Shown piece after piece: positions 35,676 to 44,766 of a stretch of 64,000 nt of DNA. The stretch's first letter is position 1; every line of letters starts with the position of its first letter. Source of the DNA: Methylobacterium sp. NEAU K (lineage in GTDB: Bacteria > Pseudomonadota > Alphaproteobacteria > Rhizobiales > Beijerinckiaceae); contig NZ_JAUYZJ010000003.1 of NCBI RefSeq assembly GCF_030700285.1, forward strand, positions 178,148-242,147, in the 5' to 3' direction. The translations under genes and the position numbers were made by a program. The notes beneath the pieces were generated by a model. That model saw only the letters and a program-made list of their open reading frames with translations. It ran no database searches and was not told the DNA's origin.

Positions 35676-36017
35676 TCAGGTAGCCATCTGATCGACGGCG
35701 TCGAGGGCCTTGGCGGCGTACATCACCGAGGGACCGGCCCCCATGTAGACGGCCATGGCGAGCGTCTCGGCCACCGCTTCGCGTGAGGCGCCTGCCTTGA
35801 TGGCGCCCTCGGCGTGGTAGGCGATGCAGGGCGTACAGCGCACCGCCACGCCGATGGCGAGTGCGATCAGTTCCTTGGTCGGCGCGTCGAGTGCCCCGTC
35901 CGCATGGGCGGCCCGGGACATGGCTCCGAACGCCTTCATCACCTCGGGCGAGGCTTGACGCAGATTGCCCACCGCCGTGTTCATCCCGGCGATCATCGCG
36001 GCCCAGTCTTCAGTCAT
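35676..36017 (-). CDS. AhpD-like / carboxymuconolactone decarboxylase family protein
   Basis: A 113-residue all-helical protein of the CMD/AhpD superfamily. The redox motif is VRCTPCIAYHAEGAIKAGAS (CxxC followed three residues later by His), with GALDAPTKELIALAIGVA before it and YMGAGPSVMYAAKAL after. AhpD-like proteins reduce or regenerate peroxiredoxins; this one may serve the Prx6-type enzyme encoded 170 bases downstream on the same strand. The ATG at 36017 is preferred because the extension to 36110 is not conserved in character. Confidence 0.88.
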   Translation of the reverse strand: MTEDWAAMIAGMNTAVGNLRQASPEVMKAFGAMSRAAHADGALDAPTKELIALAIGVAVRCTPCIAYHAEGAIKAGASREAVAETLAMAVYMGAGPSVMYAAKALDAVDQMAT

Positions 36018-36173
36018 GGCTAGTCCCCTTTCTCGATTTGGCTCCAGCGCGTCAGCGCCGGGCAATGAGATGGTCGCTGACCTCGACCCGAGTCCCTCTT
36101 GCGAAGTCACCCGGCAGCAGGAATGGTCTCATCGCCCACTCTCCTCTCGGTCCCGACGCCCATGGGCTCGGGT

Positions 36174-37859
36174 TCAGGCGGCCGCCTTCTCGGCCTCGTG
36201 GGGCTTGGCCATCCACTCGCGGCCCTTGAGCATCGCCTTCCAGTAGATCGGCGGCAGCATGCGCTCCTTCAGGAGCCATGCCGCTCGGCTGGGCTTCGTT
36301 CCGTCGATGAGCCAGGAGGGAAAGCTCGGCAGCAACTTCCCTCCGTAACCGAACTCCGCGAGCAGGATCTTGCCGCGCTCGACCGTCAACGGGCAGGAGC
36401 CGTATCCGTCGTAGGCGACCTCCGCCTCGTGCAGGTAGCCCATGTCGACGAGCAGATTGTGGGCGACCACCGGCGCCTGCTTGCGAGCAGCGGCTGCGGT
36501 CTTGGCATTGGGGGCGCTGCACGCGTCGCCGAGGGCGTAGATCTCAGGGAAGCGCGGGTGACGCAGGCTCGCCGGATCGACCTCGATCCAGCCGCCCGCG
36601 TCGGCGAGCGGCGAGGCGCGAACGAAGTCCGGCGCCTGCTGCGGCGGCACGACGTGGATCATGTCGAAGCCGGTCTCGACCGTCTCGCTGCAGCCGTCTT
36701 CGGTCCTGCGCGAGAACCACGCGCGCTTGGCCGGCCCGTCGATCCGGGTCAGCGTGTGGTGGAAGTTCAGATGCGCGTCGTAGCGCTTCACGTACTCCAT
36801 CAGCGCCGGGACGTACTCCTTGACGCCGAACAGCACCGGACCGGCATTGTAGAGCTCGACCATGATGTCCTTGAGTCGACCTTGGCGCAGCCAATGGTCG
36901 GCGGAGAGGTACATTGCCTTCTGCGGCGCCCCAGCGCATTTGATCGGCATTGGCGGCTGCGTGAACAGCGCCTGGCCGGCGCGCAGGTTCTGCACGAGGT
37001 CCCAGGTATAGGGCGCGAGGTCGTAGCGGTAGTTCGAGGTAACGCCGTTCTGCCCGAGGGTCTCGGCCAGCCCTGCGATTGCGGCCCAGTTGAGCTTCAG
37101 ACCGGGCGCGACCACGAGGCGGTCGTAGCGTACCACCCGGCAGCCCTCCAGGATCACCGCCTTGCGCTCCGGCTCGAAGGCAGCCACCGCCGCCTTGATC
37201 CAGCGCACGCCGTCCGGGATCAGCGAGGCCATGGTCCTGGCCGTGTCGGCGGGCGCGAAGATGCCTCTGCCGACCATGGTCCAGCCCGGCTGGTAGTAAT
37301 GCACGTCGGCCGGGTCGATCAGCGCGATGTCGAGGTCGGGCTTGCGCGCCTTGAGGCTTGCCGCCACGGCAATGCCGCCGGCCCCGCCCCCTACGATGAC
37401 CACGCTGTGGAACAGTTCGGCCGATTTGCGCTGGATGCGCCCGCCTGAGGCGATGCGCCGGACTGCGCCGGACATGTCGTAGCCCGCCGCCTTCGCCGCC
37501 GCGATGATCTCCGGCAGGGGCCGGCCGCGCCCCCCCTCGCTCAACGACCACAATGTGGTCGAGCGGGTCCCCGTGCGGCAATAGGCGAGCACCGGCTTGG
37601 GCAGCGCCGCGAGCGCCGCGCCGAAGGCCACCGCCTCCTCGTCCGAGACCTTGCCCGACACGACGGGCAGGTAGCGAGCCTCGAGCCCCACCACACGGGC
37701 GGCGGCTTCGATCTCCTGGAAGTTCGGCTGATCCGCTCCTTCCCCGTCCGGACGGTTGCAGATCACGGCCCGGAAGCCGGCACGTGCGGCATCTGAGAGA
37801 TCGGCAGGGACGATCTGTCCCATGACGGACAGGTTGGGCGTGAGGCGTCTCGCATCCAC
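36174..37859 (-). CDS. DUF442 (phosphatase-like/rhodanese-like) - sulfide:quinone oxidoreductase fusion
   Basis: A 561-residue bifunctional protein. Residues 1-115 are a DUF442 (TIGR01244) domain with the active Cys94 in LAYCRTGTRS. Residues 150-555 are an FAD-dependent SQOR of the mitochondrial-like type: VVIVGGGAGGIAVAASL binds FAD, and the two redox cysteines are Cys308 (IKCAGAPQKAMYLS) and Cys447 (ALGDACSAPNAKTAAA), as in human SQOR. It should oxidise sulfide to sulfane sulfur and pass electrons to quinone at the inner membrane, with the DUF442 domain processing the persulfide. Start GTG 37859 follows GAGGAAAG. It is divergent from tauE and the persulfide-dioxygenase-like gene. Confidence 0.92.
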   Translation of the reverse strand: MDARRLTPNLSVMGQIVPADLSDAARAGFRAVICNRPDGEGADQPNFQEIEAAARVVGLEARYLPVVSGKVSDEEAVAFGAALAALPKPVLAYCRTGTRSTTLWSLSEGGRGRPLPEIIAAAKAAGYDMSGAVRRIASGGRIQRKSAELFHSVVIVGGGAGGIAVAASLKARKPDLDIALIDPADVHYYQPGWTMVGRGIFAPADTARTMASLIPDGVRWIKAAVAAFEPERKAVILEGCRVVRYDRLVVAPGLKLNWAAIAGLAETLGQNGVTSNYRYDLAPYTWDLVQNLRAGQALFTQPPMPIKCAGAPQKAMYLSADHWLRQGRLKDIMVELYNAGPVLFGVKEYVPALMEYVKRYDAHLNFHHTLTRIDGPAKRAWFSRRTEDGCSETVETGFDMIHVVPPQQAPDFVRASPLADAGGWIEVDPASLRHPRFPEIYALGDACSAPNAKTAAAARKQAPVVAHNLLVDMGYLHEAEVAYDGYGSCPLTVERGKILLAEFGYGGKLLPSFPSWLIDGTKPSRAAWLLKERMLPPIYWKAMLKGREWMAKPHEAEKAAA

Positions 37860-38063
37860 GGCGCTTTCCTCATTTCATAATACAATTATTTGATCTGAAT
37901 GATAAAGTAAAACACATATTGACAGGCACGGCAAGCGAGAGCAGTTTAATGAGACGATAGGGGGACGGTTCTTCGTTACATATTTTTATTAATCGATAGG
38001 CCGATGCCGCGGCCCGGCAATGCCGCGCGGGCTTCTCCCGGTGAGTTCGGAGGACCATCGCCG
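37860..38063. promoter_or_regulatory. Divergent AT-rich promoter region with SqrR-like half-palindrome
   Basis: Separates SQOR (minus) from tauE (plus). The 37870-37990 segment is AT-rich. ATTA-N8-GAAT at 37885-37900 differs by one base from the ATTC-N8-GAAT motif described for SqrR. It is a candidate operator only. Confidence 0.4.
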
Positions 38064-38849
38064 ATGAGCGCGCTTCCTTCCCTTCTGTCCGGCTCGGGGG
38101 TCGGCTTCACGCTCGGCCTGATCGGTGGCGGCGGCTCGATCCTGGCGACGCCGCTGCTGCTCTACGGGGTCGGCATGGCCCAGCCGCACCTCGCCATCGG
38201 GACGGGGGCGCTCGCGGTGGCAGCCAACGCGTTCCTGACGCTCGCCGGCCATGCCCGGGTCGGCAACGTCCGCTGGAGCTGCGCCGCCGTCTTTGCCCTC
38301 GTGGGCATCCTCGGCGCCCTTGTCGGCTCGTCCCTCGGTAAGGCCGTCGACGGACAGCGCCTGCTGTTCCTGTTCGCGCTGCTGATGATCGTCGTCGGCA
38401 TCCACATGCTGCGCGGCCGGCGGGGCCAAGGCGGCACGGCCGAGTCGGTCGGCTGCGGTCCGGTGCCGAGCGGGAAAGTCGTGGGCGTGGCCTTCGCGGT
38501 CGGCGTCCTGTCGGGCTTCTTCGGGATCGGCGGCGGCTTCTTGATCGTGCCGGGCCTCGTCTTCGCCACCGGCATGCCGCTTATCACGGCGGTCGGCACC
38601 TCGCTGCTCGCGGTCGGCGCCTTCGGCCTCGCCACGGCGCTGAACTATGCCCTGTCCGGCATGGTTGACTGGGCGGTCGCCGGAGAATTCATCGCTGGCG
38701 GCTTCATCGGCGGCTTCCTCGGGATGCAGCTCGCCAATCGGCTCGCCGGCTTTAAGGGCGCCCTGAATACGGTGTTCGCCACCGTTATCTTCGGGGTCGC
38801 CGGCTACATGCTCTACCGCAACGCCGGCGCCTTCGCCGCGGCTCCGTGA
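38064..38849 (+). CDS. TauE/SafE-family sulfite/anion exporter
   Basis: A 261-residue permease with about eight hydrophobic helices in two repeats (FTLGLIGGGGSILATPLLLY and VLSGFFGIGGGFLIVPGLVF carry the paired glycine-rich motifs of the family). In bigR/blh-type operons such permeases are proposed to export sulfite or thiosulfate made by persulfide oxidation. It precedes the persulfide-dioxygenase-like gene by 69 bases. ATG at 38064 after AGGAC. Confidence 0.9.
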   Translation: MSALPSLLSGSGVGFTLGLIGGGGSILATPLLLYGVGMAQPHLAIGTGALAVAANAFLTLAGHARVGNVRWSCAAVFALVGILGALVGSSLGKAVDGQRLLFLFALLMIVVGIHMLRGRRGQGGTAESVGCGPVPSGKVVGVAFAVGVLSGFFGIGGGFLIVPGLVFATGMPLITAVGTSLLAVGAFGLATALNYALSGMVDWAVAGEFIAGGFIGGFLGMQLANRLAGFKGALNTVFATVIFGVAGYMLYRNAGAFAAAP

Positions 38850-38918
38850 AACCCGCAGGAGGGGGCGCCCGGTGCCGCGCCCGCTCCGGCCCGCCCCAAT
38901 CCAGACAGGAGACATCTC

Positions 38919-39803
38919 ATGGCTGAACCCTTCATCCGCGCCTTCTTCGACGAGCCCACCAACACGGTGAGTTACATCGTGGCCGATCCCGAGACCAAGC
39001 AGGCCGCCTTCATCGACCCCGTCCTCGACTACGACCACAACGGCGGCAGCGTCGACACCCGCTCGGTCGAGGCGATGCTGAAGGCCGCCGACGAGGAAGG
39101 CTTCACCGTGGTGTGGACGCTGGAGACCCACGCCCATGCCGACCACCTATCCGGCTCGCCCTACGTGAAAGCGAAAACCGGTGCCAGAATCGGCATTGGC
39201 GAGCACATCAAGGAGGTGCAGAAGATCTTCCGCCCGGTCTTCAACGCCACCGACCTGAAGACCGACGGCAGCGATTTCGACCGCCTCTTCGCGGACGGCG
39301 AGACCTTCCGGATCGGCAACCTCGCCGTCGAGGTACTCTACACGCCCGGCCATACGCCGGCCGACATCTGCTACCGGATCGGCAATCACGTCTTCGTCGG
39401 CGATACGCTGTTCATGCCCGATTTCGGCACCGCCCGGGCTGACTTTCCCGGCGGCGACGTGCGCACGCTCTACCGCTCGATCCGCAAGCTGCTCTCGCTG
39501 CCACCGGAGACGGTGCTTCATCTGTGCCACGACTACAAGGCGCCGGGTCGCGACGTGTATGCCTGGGAGACGACAGTAGCCGAACAGCGCGCCCGCAACG
39601 TCCACGTGAAGGAGGGCGTCAGCGAAGAGGACTTCGCGGCCATGCGCACGGCGCGCGATGCCACGCTGGCCGCCCCGCGCCTGCTGCTGCCGTCGATCCA
39701 GGTGAACATCCGCGCGGGCAAGTTCCCGCCGGCCGAGGCGAACGGCGTCCGCTACCTCACCATCCCAGTCAAGCTGAAGGGCGGGGCCGAGGCCGTGCTG
39801 TAG
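38919..39803 (+). CDS. blh: Persulfide-dioxygenase-like MBL-fold protein (Blh/ETHE1 type)
   Basis: A 294-residue metallo-beta-lactamase-fold enzyme: iron-ligand motif THAHADHLSG, a further His in YTPGHTPADIC, Asp in FVGDTLFMPDFGTARADFPGG and His in HLCHDYKAPGRD. These are the marks of the ETHE1/Blh branch, which oxidises glutathione or protein persulfides to sulfite. With SQOR and TauE it forms a complete sulfide oxidation route: sulfide to persulfide, to sulfite, to export. The ribosome binding site is CAGGAGA. Confidence 0.92.
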   Translation: MAEPFIRAFFDEPTNTVSYIVADPETKQAAFIDPVLDYDHNGGSVDTRSVEAMLKAADEEGFTVVWTLETHAHADHLSGSPYVKAKTGARIGIGEHIKEVQKIFRPVFNATDLKTDGSDFDRLFADGETFRIGNLAVEVLYTPGHTPADICYRIGNHVFVGDTLFMPDFGTARADFPGGDVRTLYRSIRKLLSLPPETVLHLCHDYKAPGRDVYAWETTVAEQRARNVHVKEGVSEEDFAAMRTARDATLAAPRLLLPSIQVNIRAGKFPPAEANGVRYLTIPVKLKGGAEAVL

Positions 39804-39810
39804 CAGCGCG

Positions 39811-39829
39811 CCGGGGCGGAGAGCCCCGG
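39811..39829 (+). terminator. Hairpin after blh
   Basis: CCGGGGC / GCCCCGG stem with a five-base loop starting 7 bases after the stop codon; no clear U-run. A second hairpin (CCGGCCT / AGGCCGG) lies at 39874-39892. Confidence 0.5.
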
Positions 39830-39987
39830 CCGCTACCGGATGATCCGAGCCTCGATGCAGCCATGTCGAGTCCCCGGCCTTCACGAGGCCGGAATTGGCA
39901 TAGGAATAGGATACATAGCGCTGCACCTCCGGACCTTCGATGCACGTGAACTCGCGCATCGGGCGGCCATCCTGGGCCGAAGGCCCG

Positions 39988-40053
39988 TCAGAGCCACGTC
40001 GTGAGGGCGGTGAGCCAGTCCTTCGAGGCATTGACGAGAGCGGTCTCGGCGGC
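39988..40053 (-). pseudogene. ccdA 3' fragment
   Basis: On the minus strand the last codons read ETALVNASKDWLTALTTWL then stop, which parallels the end of the intact CcdA at 30975-31694 (ETILVNVSPTWLTALTTRV). Nothing else of ccdA is left; sequence further from the Crp side is not recognisable. The position and direction mirror the first locus. Confidence 0.7.
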
Positions 40054-40107
40054 CTCCGAATCGTCCTCATTGTGAGAGAATGCTAAGAGGTGAAGCCGCA
40101 AGCCGTC

Positions 40108-40123
40108 GGTGACCGAGGTCACA
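40108..40123. promoter_or_regulatory. CRP/FNR-type palindrome, second copy
   Basis: GGTGACCGAGGTCACA with the same GTGACC / GGTCAC arms and two-base centre as at 29630-29645. The flanking bases (GGAGAAAA.CC, GAAA..CCGGACG, CTCGTCACGG) are also similar between the two loci. Confidence 0.6.
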
Positions 40124-40200
40124 CAAGGGAGGCGCGGCGGGAGAAAAACCAAGAAAAGCCGGACGGCTCGCCCCTCGTCACGGCAGGTGCGACGCCAGCC

Positions 40201-40870
40201 ATTCCGGACAGCCACAGGGTCGAGCGCTGGTTCGAGCGCTTCTCCCTCATCTGCGGCTTCAGTCCCGGGCATCTTCAGCTTGCCCTCGGGACGGTTCCCC
40301 GAGTTGGAGGGCGGCGCCGTCGCCTACGAGCTGGAGGGCGAATGCGCGAACTACCTGATGTGCCTGAAGGGACGCTGGCGCATCGTCCGCATGTCGGAGA
40401 ATGGGCGCGAGGTGCTGATCTACAAGGTCGGCCCAGGCGGCACCTGCGTGCTGACGACCCGATGCCTTCTATCGGGCGGTACCTTCCCGGCTGAGAGCGT
40501 GGCCGAGAAGCGGACGGAGCTCGCGGCGCTGCCGGTGTCCACGTTCCAACAGCTCATGGCCGATAGCGCGGAGTTCCGGCGTTTCGTCCTCGACGATTAC
40601 ACGCGGCTGATGGCGGGGCTGTTCACGCTGATCGATGCGGTGGCCTTCTCCCCATTGAAGCAGCACCTCGCCCAGCGGCTGCTCGTCGAAGCCGATCCTT
40701 CTGGGGTCGTCGCGATTAACCACCAGAAGCTCGCCGACGATATCGGGAGCGTAAGGGAGGTCGTCAGCCGCATCCTCGGCCACTGGGCGGAGGCGGGACT
40801 GATCGAGCTGCGCCGCGGCGCGGTGGTCATCGTCGAGCGCGACAGCTTGGCGACCGCTGCTAACCGATGA
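40201..40870 (+). pseudogene. Crp/Fnr-family regulator, start lost and frameshifted
   Basis: Paralogue of the gene at 28876-29550. The first 32 residues (DSHRVERWFERFSLICGFSP) are in one frame and the rest (FPELEGGAVAYELEGECANY through DDIGSVREVVSRILGHWAEA) in another. Alignment of the two genes shows a five-base deletion at about 40297, and the ATG of the intact copy corresponds to ATT at 40201. A protein could still be made from an upstream start in the second frame (open from 40109), but it would lack the normal N-terminus. The DNA-binding domain is intact. Confidence 0.75.
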
Positions 40871-41140
40871 ACGGTCCGCCGCAGGCCCCACCCCTCAGAG
40901 AGCCGCTGGTGTCGCTCGCCAGCTTGGTCTCGTTCGTCCAGCCCATCTCCACGGGCATCAAGGGGCTACCTCCCAGCGATCGTCGCGACATTGATCGCTG
41001 AGAGGCGAACGGGCGCTTATCGGCCAGATCCGGCCAGCCGCATCGCGTTCCTCCTAGCAATCGCTTTGGCTGTCCGCCGACGATTGCACGAAGCTTGCAG
41101 GCTGCCGAGATGCCAATCAGGAGCTGGGGGGCGCCGCAGG

Positions 41141-42748
41141 ATGGATGATCGTGTCACCAAGAGCGCGTCCCACACGCATTGGCGCACACAGGAGATGTTC
41201 CTCATCCAGGAAGTCATGAACCTGATCGGCAAGGGAATCCGCCTCGATCAGGTCGCCCGGGAGATGCTGCATCTTCTGTCCGAGATCGTCGGCCTCAACC
41301 GAGGGCGCATCGTCCTGAAGGACCCCGACGGAGACGGCTACCGCATCGCATACTCTTACGGCCTTACGCGCAAGGAGATCGCCCGAGGTCGCTACGCACC
41401 CGGCGAAGGCATCACCGGACGCGTCATCCAGGACGGACATCTCATTATCGTTCAGGATATCGACAAGGATCTGACGTTCCTCGGCCGTGCCGTCGAGCGC
41501 GCGCAACTTCCCCGTGGTGCGGTCTCGTTTTTGGCGCTGCCGATCCGGGTCGACCACAAGACCGTTGGCGCCATCGCCTGCCACCGGATCCGGCACCGGG
41601 AGCGGGCGCTCTCCGACGACCTGACCATCCTGCGGATCATCGCCACCATGGTCAGCCAGTTGCTCACCCTGAACGAGCGGGTGGAGCAGAAGACGCGGGC
41701 ACTGGAAGAACACAACGACATGCTGGCGCGGGAGCTGCGCCTCAAGCGTGCCCGCTACGGTATCATCGGCACCTCGCCCGCCCTGCTGCGCGCCCTCGGG
41801 CAGGTCGAGAAAGTCGCGGGCGCGACGGCGAGCGTGCTGCTTCTCGGGGAGTCCGGGAGCGGCAAGGAACTGTTCGCCCGTGCGCTCCACCTCGCGAGCC
41901 CGCGGCGGGATCGGCCCTTCATCAAGGTGAACTGCGCCGCGATCCCCGACAGCCTGTTCGAGTCTGAGCTATTCGGCCACGAGCGGGGCGCCTTTACAGG
42001 CGCGGTCGAAGCGCGGGCCGGCTGGTTCGAGCAGGCGAGCGGCGGCACGATCTTCCTCGACGAGATCGGCGAGATGCCGGCGATCCTTCAGACCAAGCTG
42101 TTGCGTACCTTGCAGGAGGGGACGGTCGTGCGCCTCGGCGGCAAGCGCGAGATAAGGGTCGACATGCGCCTCGTGGCCGCGACGAACCGAGATCTCGCCG
42201 CCGAGGTCGCCCACGGCCGCTTTCGGGAGGACCTGTTCTACCGGCTCAATGTCGTCCCGATCACCCTGCCTCCGCTCTCCCAGCGACTGGGCGACATCCC
42301 GGACCTCGTGCTCCACTTCCTCACGAAGACAAACCAGGACAACCAGCGCAACGTGAACCTGACGCAGGCGGCGGTCGGGTACCTCGGTCGTCAACCCTGG
42401 CCGGGCAATATCCGCCAACTCGCCAACTTCATCGAGCGGCTGGTTCTGCTGGCGAGCGACGGCGTCCTCGACATCGACGACCTGCGGCCCATGCTCGAAG
42501 GAGACGGGACGACAGCGCCTGCGCCGACTTTCCCGAGGCCGACACCGTTCCACGCGCCCGACATGGGGGCGTCCTTCCACCCCATGGGCGTCATTCGCCC
42601 ATATCTGCCGGCCGACTCGCACGATCACGAGCAGTTGCGCATGGCTCTCTCGCAGGCCGGTGGCAACAAGACCCGGGCCGCCCAAAGGCTCGGCCTGACA
42701 GAACGCCAATTCTCCTACCGCTGGCGCAAGCTCCGGGCGGCGTTCTGA
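41141..42748 (+). CDS. Sigma-54-dependent activator with GAF domain (NifA-like)
   Basis: A 535-residue enhancer-binding protein. Residues 20-180 are a GAF sensor ([30 protein letters not shown]), residues 205-435 an AAA+ domain with Walker A GESGSGKE (236-243), the sigma-54 contact loop GAFTGA (283-288) and Walker B IFLDEIGE, and the C-terminus holds a Fis-type helix-turn-helix ([20 protein letters not shown]). It resembles NifA in layout but lacks the cysteine-rich interdomain linker. No nif genes are nearby. It stands directly upstream of two operons that carry sigma-54 promoters, so it is presumably their activator; the ligand of the GAF domain is unknown. ATG 41141 follows CAGGA. Confidence 0.92.
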   Translation: MDDRVTKSASHTHWRTQEMFLIQEVMNLIGKGIRLDQVAREMLHLLSEIVGLNRGRIVLKDPDGDGYRIAYSYGLTRKEIARGRYAPGEGITGRVIQDGHLIIVQDIDKDLTFLGRAVERAQLPRGAVSFLALPIRVDHKTVGAIACHRIRHRERALSDDLTILRIIATMVSQLLTLNERVEQKTRALEEHNDMLARELRLKRARYGIIGTSPALLRALGQVEKVAGATASVLLLGESGSGKELFARALHLASPRRDRPFIKVNCAAIPDSLFESELFGHERGAFTGAVEARAGWFEQASGGTIFLDEIGEMPAILQTKLLRTLQEGTVVRLGGKREIRVDMRLVAATNRDLAAEVAHGRFREDLFYRLNVVPITLPPLSQRLGDIPDLVLHFLTKTNQDNQRNVNLTQAAVGYLGRQPWPGNIRQLANFIERLVLLASDGVLDIDDLRPMLEGDGTTAPAPTFPRPTPFHAPDMGASFHPMGVIRPYLPADSHDHEQLRMALSQAGGNKTRAAQRLGLTERQFSYRWRKLRAAF

Positions 42749-42754
42749 GCGGAT

Positions 42755-42769
42755 CGGACGAAGTCCGAC
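42755..42769. other. Short perfect hairpin after the activator gene
   Basis: TCGGAC GAA GTCCGA, seven bases after the stop codon. It partly overlaps the upstream activating site, so it could be a weak terminator or part of the binding region. Confidence 0.35.
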
Positions 42770-42788
42770 AATGTCGACACAATGTCGG
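42765..42788. promoter_or_regulatory. Putative upstream activating site 1 (CGACAATGTCG type)
   Basis: A 24-base element with outer arms CCGACA / TGTCGG, containing the palindrome CGACAATGTCG and a second ACAATGTCGG. The same motif is found before the ABC transporter operon (46118-46148). It lies about 100 bases upstream of the sigma-54 promoter, the usual distance for an enhancer site. Confidence 0.7.
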
Positions 42789-42885
42789 CATTCATCGATG
42801 GAGCGTCGAGGCCAGGAGGGCCTTCTGCATCATTAAGATCTTGATTCAAAAAGATTTTCCAAAAAAGCAGCATGCTCGCTTAGTC

Positions 42886-42900
42886 TGGCATCTGCCTTGC
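42886..42900 (+). promoter_or_regulatory. Sigma-54 promoter of the osmC operon
   Basis: TGGCATCTGCCTTGC: -24 TGGCA and -12 TTGC with correct spacing (GG and GC ten bases apart). It is located 60 bases upstream of the OsmC start. Confidence 0.75.
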
Positions 42901-42959
42901 GCAAGTCGCTCCAAGCCGGCTCCGACACATGCGGGGCCGCGCCGGAAGAGGAGCCAGAA

Positions 42960-43511
42960 ATGAGCGCGAGCGCCGCCCCGAAGACCATCACCACGTATCT
43001 GCGTCCGATCGATCGTGACGGTTTGATGCAGTTCGCCGAGAAGGGCCGCTGCAATCCCGGTTCGCGCGGCACCAACAAGGTGCACACCGTCGTCGACGGA
43101 CAGTACCGCACCCTCAGCTACGTCGGTGACCACAAGCCCGTCGTTGTCGACGAGCCCCTGCACCTGTTCGGTGAGAACACGGCGCCGGCACCGGGAGAGA
43201 TCGTGCTCTCGGCGCTCGGCGGCTGCCTCGCGGTGGGCATCACCGCCGTCGCGACTTGGAAGCAGGTGCGCCTCTCTCGCCTGGAACTGCACCTCGAGGG
43301 CGATATCGGCAACCCGGCCGCCTGGGGCGCCGGCGGTGCCGAGAAGAAGCCCGAGGAGATGGGCTTCCAGGAAATCCGCGTCGCCGTGACCATCGCGGGC
43401 GACGCCAGCCGCGAGGAACTCGACGAGATCGTGCGCCACGCGAACTTCTACTCGCCGGTGGCCAACACCATGCGGAACCCGATCGCCTTCAAGATCGGCC
43501 TGGCCGACTGA
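42960..43511 (+). CDS. OsmC/Ohr-family protein
   Basis: A 183-residue member of the OsmC fold family. The first catalytic-type cysteine lies in LSALGGCLAVGITAVA; a second cysteine typical of OsmC is replaced by the HANFYSPVANTM region, where the usual Cys of 'CP' is Ser. An N-terminal Cys is present in KGRCNPGSRG. It may therefore be an OsmC-like protein that binds thiols or acts on organosulfur intermediates rather than a classic peroxidase. It is first in a three-gene operon under a sigma-54 promoter. The ATG at 42960 is well placed. Confidence 0.87.
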   Translation: MSASAAPKTITTYLRPIDRDGLMQFAEKGRCNPGSRGTNKVHTVVDGQYRTLSYVGDHKPVVVDEPLHLFGENTAPAPGEIVLSALGGCLAVGITAVATWKQVRLSRLELHLEGDIGNPAAWGAGGAEKKPEEMGFQEIRVAVTIAGDASREELDEIVRHANFYSPVANTMRNPIAFKIGLAD

Positions 43512-43569
43512 GCCCTAGGGCGGGGCAGGAGTGCCCCGACTCCTTCCACCATCCTGAGGAGACTGCACG

Positions 43570-44766
43570 ATGTCGAGCGCACTCGCTCTTCGGCTGGTCG
43601 ATGCCCCCGAGGCGGAGGCTCTGTCATCACGACCGGTTGGCCTCGAATGGACGGACGAAGCCGTTCTCGCCGAGACGACAGCCATAGCCGAAGGGCCGTT
43701 GAGCGCGGCGGCGGCCGCGATCGATCACGGAGCCTATCCGCTCGATATCATGGGCCAGCTCGGAAGCGCGGGCGCGCTGGGTGTCCACCTCGACCGGCAC
43801 GGTGCGCGCATCGGCCTCTCGCTGGCCGCGATGCAGGCCGCGAGCCGGAGCTGCGGCGCCACCGGCTTTCTGATGTGGTGCCACGACGTCTGCGGTCTGT
43901 ACTTCGAGCAGTCGGCCAACCCGGCCCTGGCCGGCGCCGTGCTCGACGACCACGTCGCGGGCCGGACCTTCGGCGGTACGGCATTGTCCAATCCGATGAA
44001 GGCGTTCGCCGGGATCGAGCCGATCCTGCTGCGCGCCCGGCGCGTTCCCGGCGGCTACCGCGTCAGCGGCATGCTGCCCTGGGTCAGCCATATCGGGCCG
44101 GGCCAGTATTGCGGTGCCATCGCGGGCGTGCTCGGGGCCGGCGAGGCCATCAGCCACGAGATCATGTTCTTGCTGCGCTGTGACCGCGCCGAGCTGCGGC
44201 CCTGCCCGCAATTCTCCGGCATGGAGGGCACCAGCACCTGGGGCGTCCGCCTGGACGAATACTTCGTCGGCCGGGATGACTTGATCGCCGACCCGGCCCG
44301 CCCTTTCATCGGCCGTATCCGTGGGGCCTTCATCCTGCTCCAGTGCGGCATGGGTCTCGGCGTCGTCGAGGGAAGCCTCGACGCCATGCTGTCGGTCGAG
44401 GAGACGCTGGGCCACGTCAACCAATTCCTCGACGACCGTCCCGACCGGATCGCGGCCGAACTCGCCGAACTGCGTGCCCGCGTGATGCGCCTCGCCGAGA
44501 CGCCCTACGACGGCGCGACCGACTACCTGATCGACGTCCTCGACGTCCGCGCCCAGACGTCCGAACTTGCCTTCCGCGCGTCGCAGTCGGCGCTGCTGCA
44601 CCAGGGAGCGAGGGGCTACATGATGTCGGCGCCCCCCCAGCGCCGCATCCGCGAGGCGCATTTCGTCGCCATCGTCACACCGGCGATCAAGCATCTGCGC
44701 TGGGAGATGGCGCGGCTTTCGCGCGAGGTCCTGCCGTCCGGCGCCGGCACGGGAGGCCGGGCATGA
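43570..44766 (+). CDS. Acyl-CoA-dehydrogenase-like flavoprotein
   Basis: A 398-residue protein of the acyl-CoA dehydrogenase superfamily. N-terminal helical domain, a central domain with [20 protein letters not shown] and [17 protein letters not shown], and a C-terminal helical domain ending in [21 protein letters not shown] see no clear catalytic glutamate of the true dehydrogenases. The superfamily includes flavin-dependent monooxygenases such as the SfnB/DszC branch, and the adjacent rubredoxin reductase would suit an oxygenase or reductase role. Its last base quartet overlaps the next gene (ATGA). The substrate is unknown. Confidence 0.83.
   Translation: MSSALALRLVDAPEAEALSSRPVGLEWTDEAVLAETTAIAEGPLSAAAAAIDHGAYPLDIMGQLGSAGALGVHLDRHGARIGLSLAAMQAASRSCGATGFLMWCHDVCGLYFEQSANPALAGAVLDDHVAGRTFGGTALSNPMKAFAGIEPILLRARRVPGGYRVSGMLPWVSHIGPGQYCGAIAGVLGAGEAISHEIMFLLRCDRAELRPCPQFSGMEGTSTWGVRLDEYFVGRDDLIADPARPFIGRIRGAFILLQCGMGLGVVEGSLDAMLSVEETLGHVNQFLDDRPDRIAAELAELRARVMRLAETPYDGATDYLIDVLDVRAQTSELAFRASQSALLHQGARGYMMSAPPQRRIREAHFVAIVTPAIKHLRWEMARLSREVLPSGAGTGGRA

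Noticed and set aside
39147..40070. Minus-strand open frame overlapping blh, including MREFTCIEGPEVQRYVSYSY
   Set aside because: Most of it is antisense to the well-supported MBL-fold gene. The part outside blh (39830-39960) looks somewhat protein-like but has no family or clear start; left out.
41141..42748. Assignment of the sigma-54 activator as NifA with nitrogen fixation genes
   Set aside because: No nif or fix structural genes in the window, no cysteine-rich linker, and the upstream motif is not TGT-N10-ACA.
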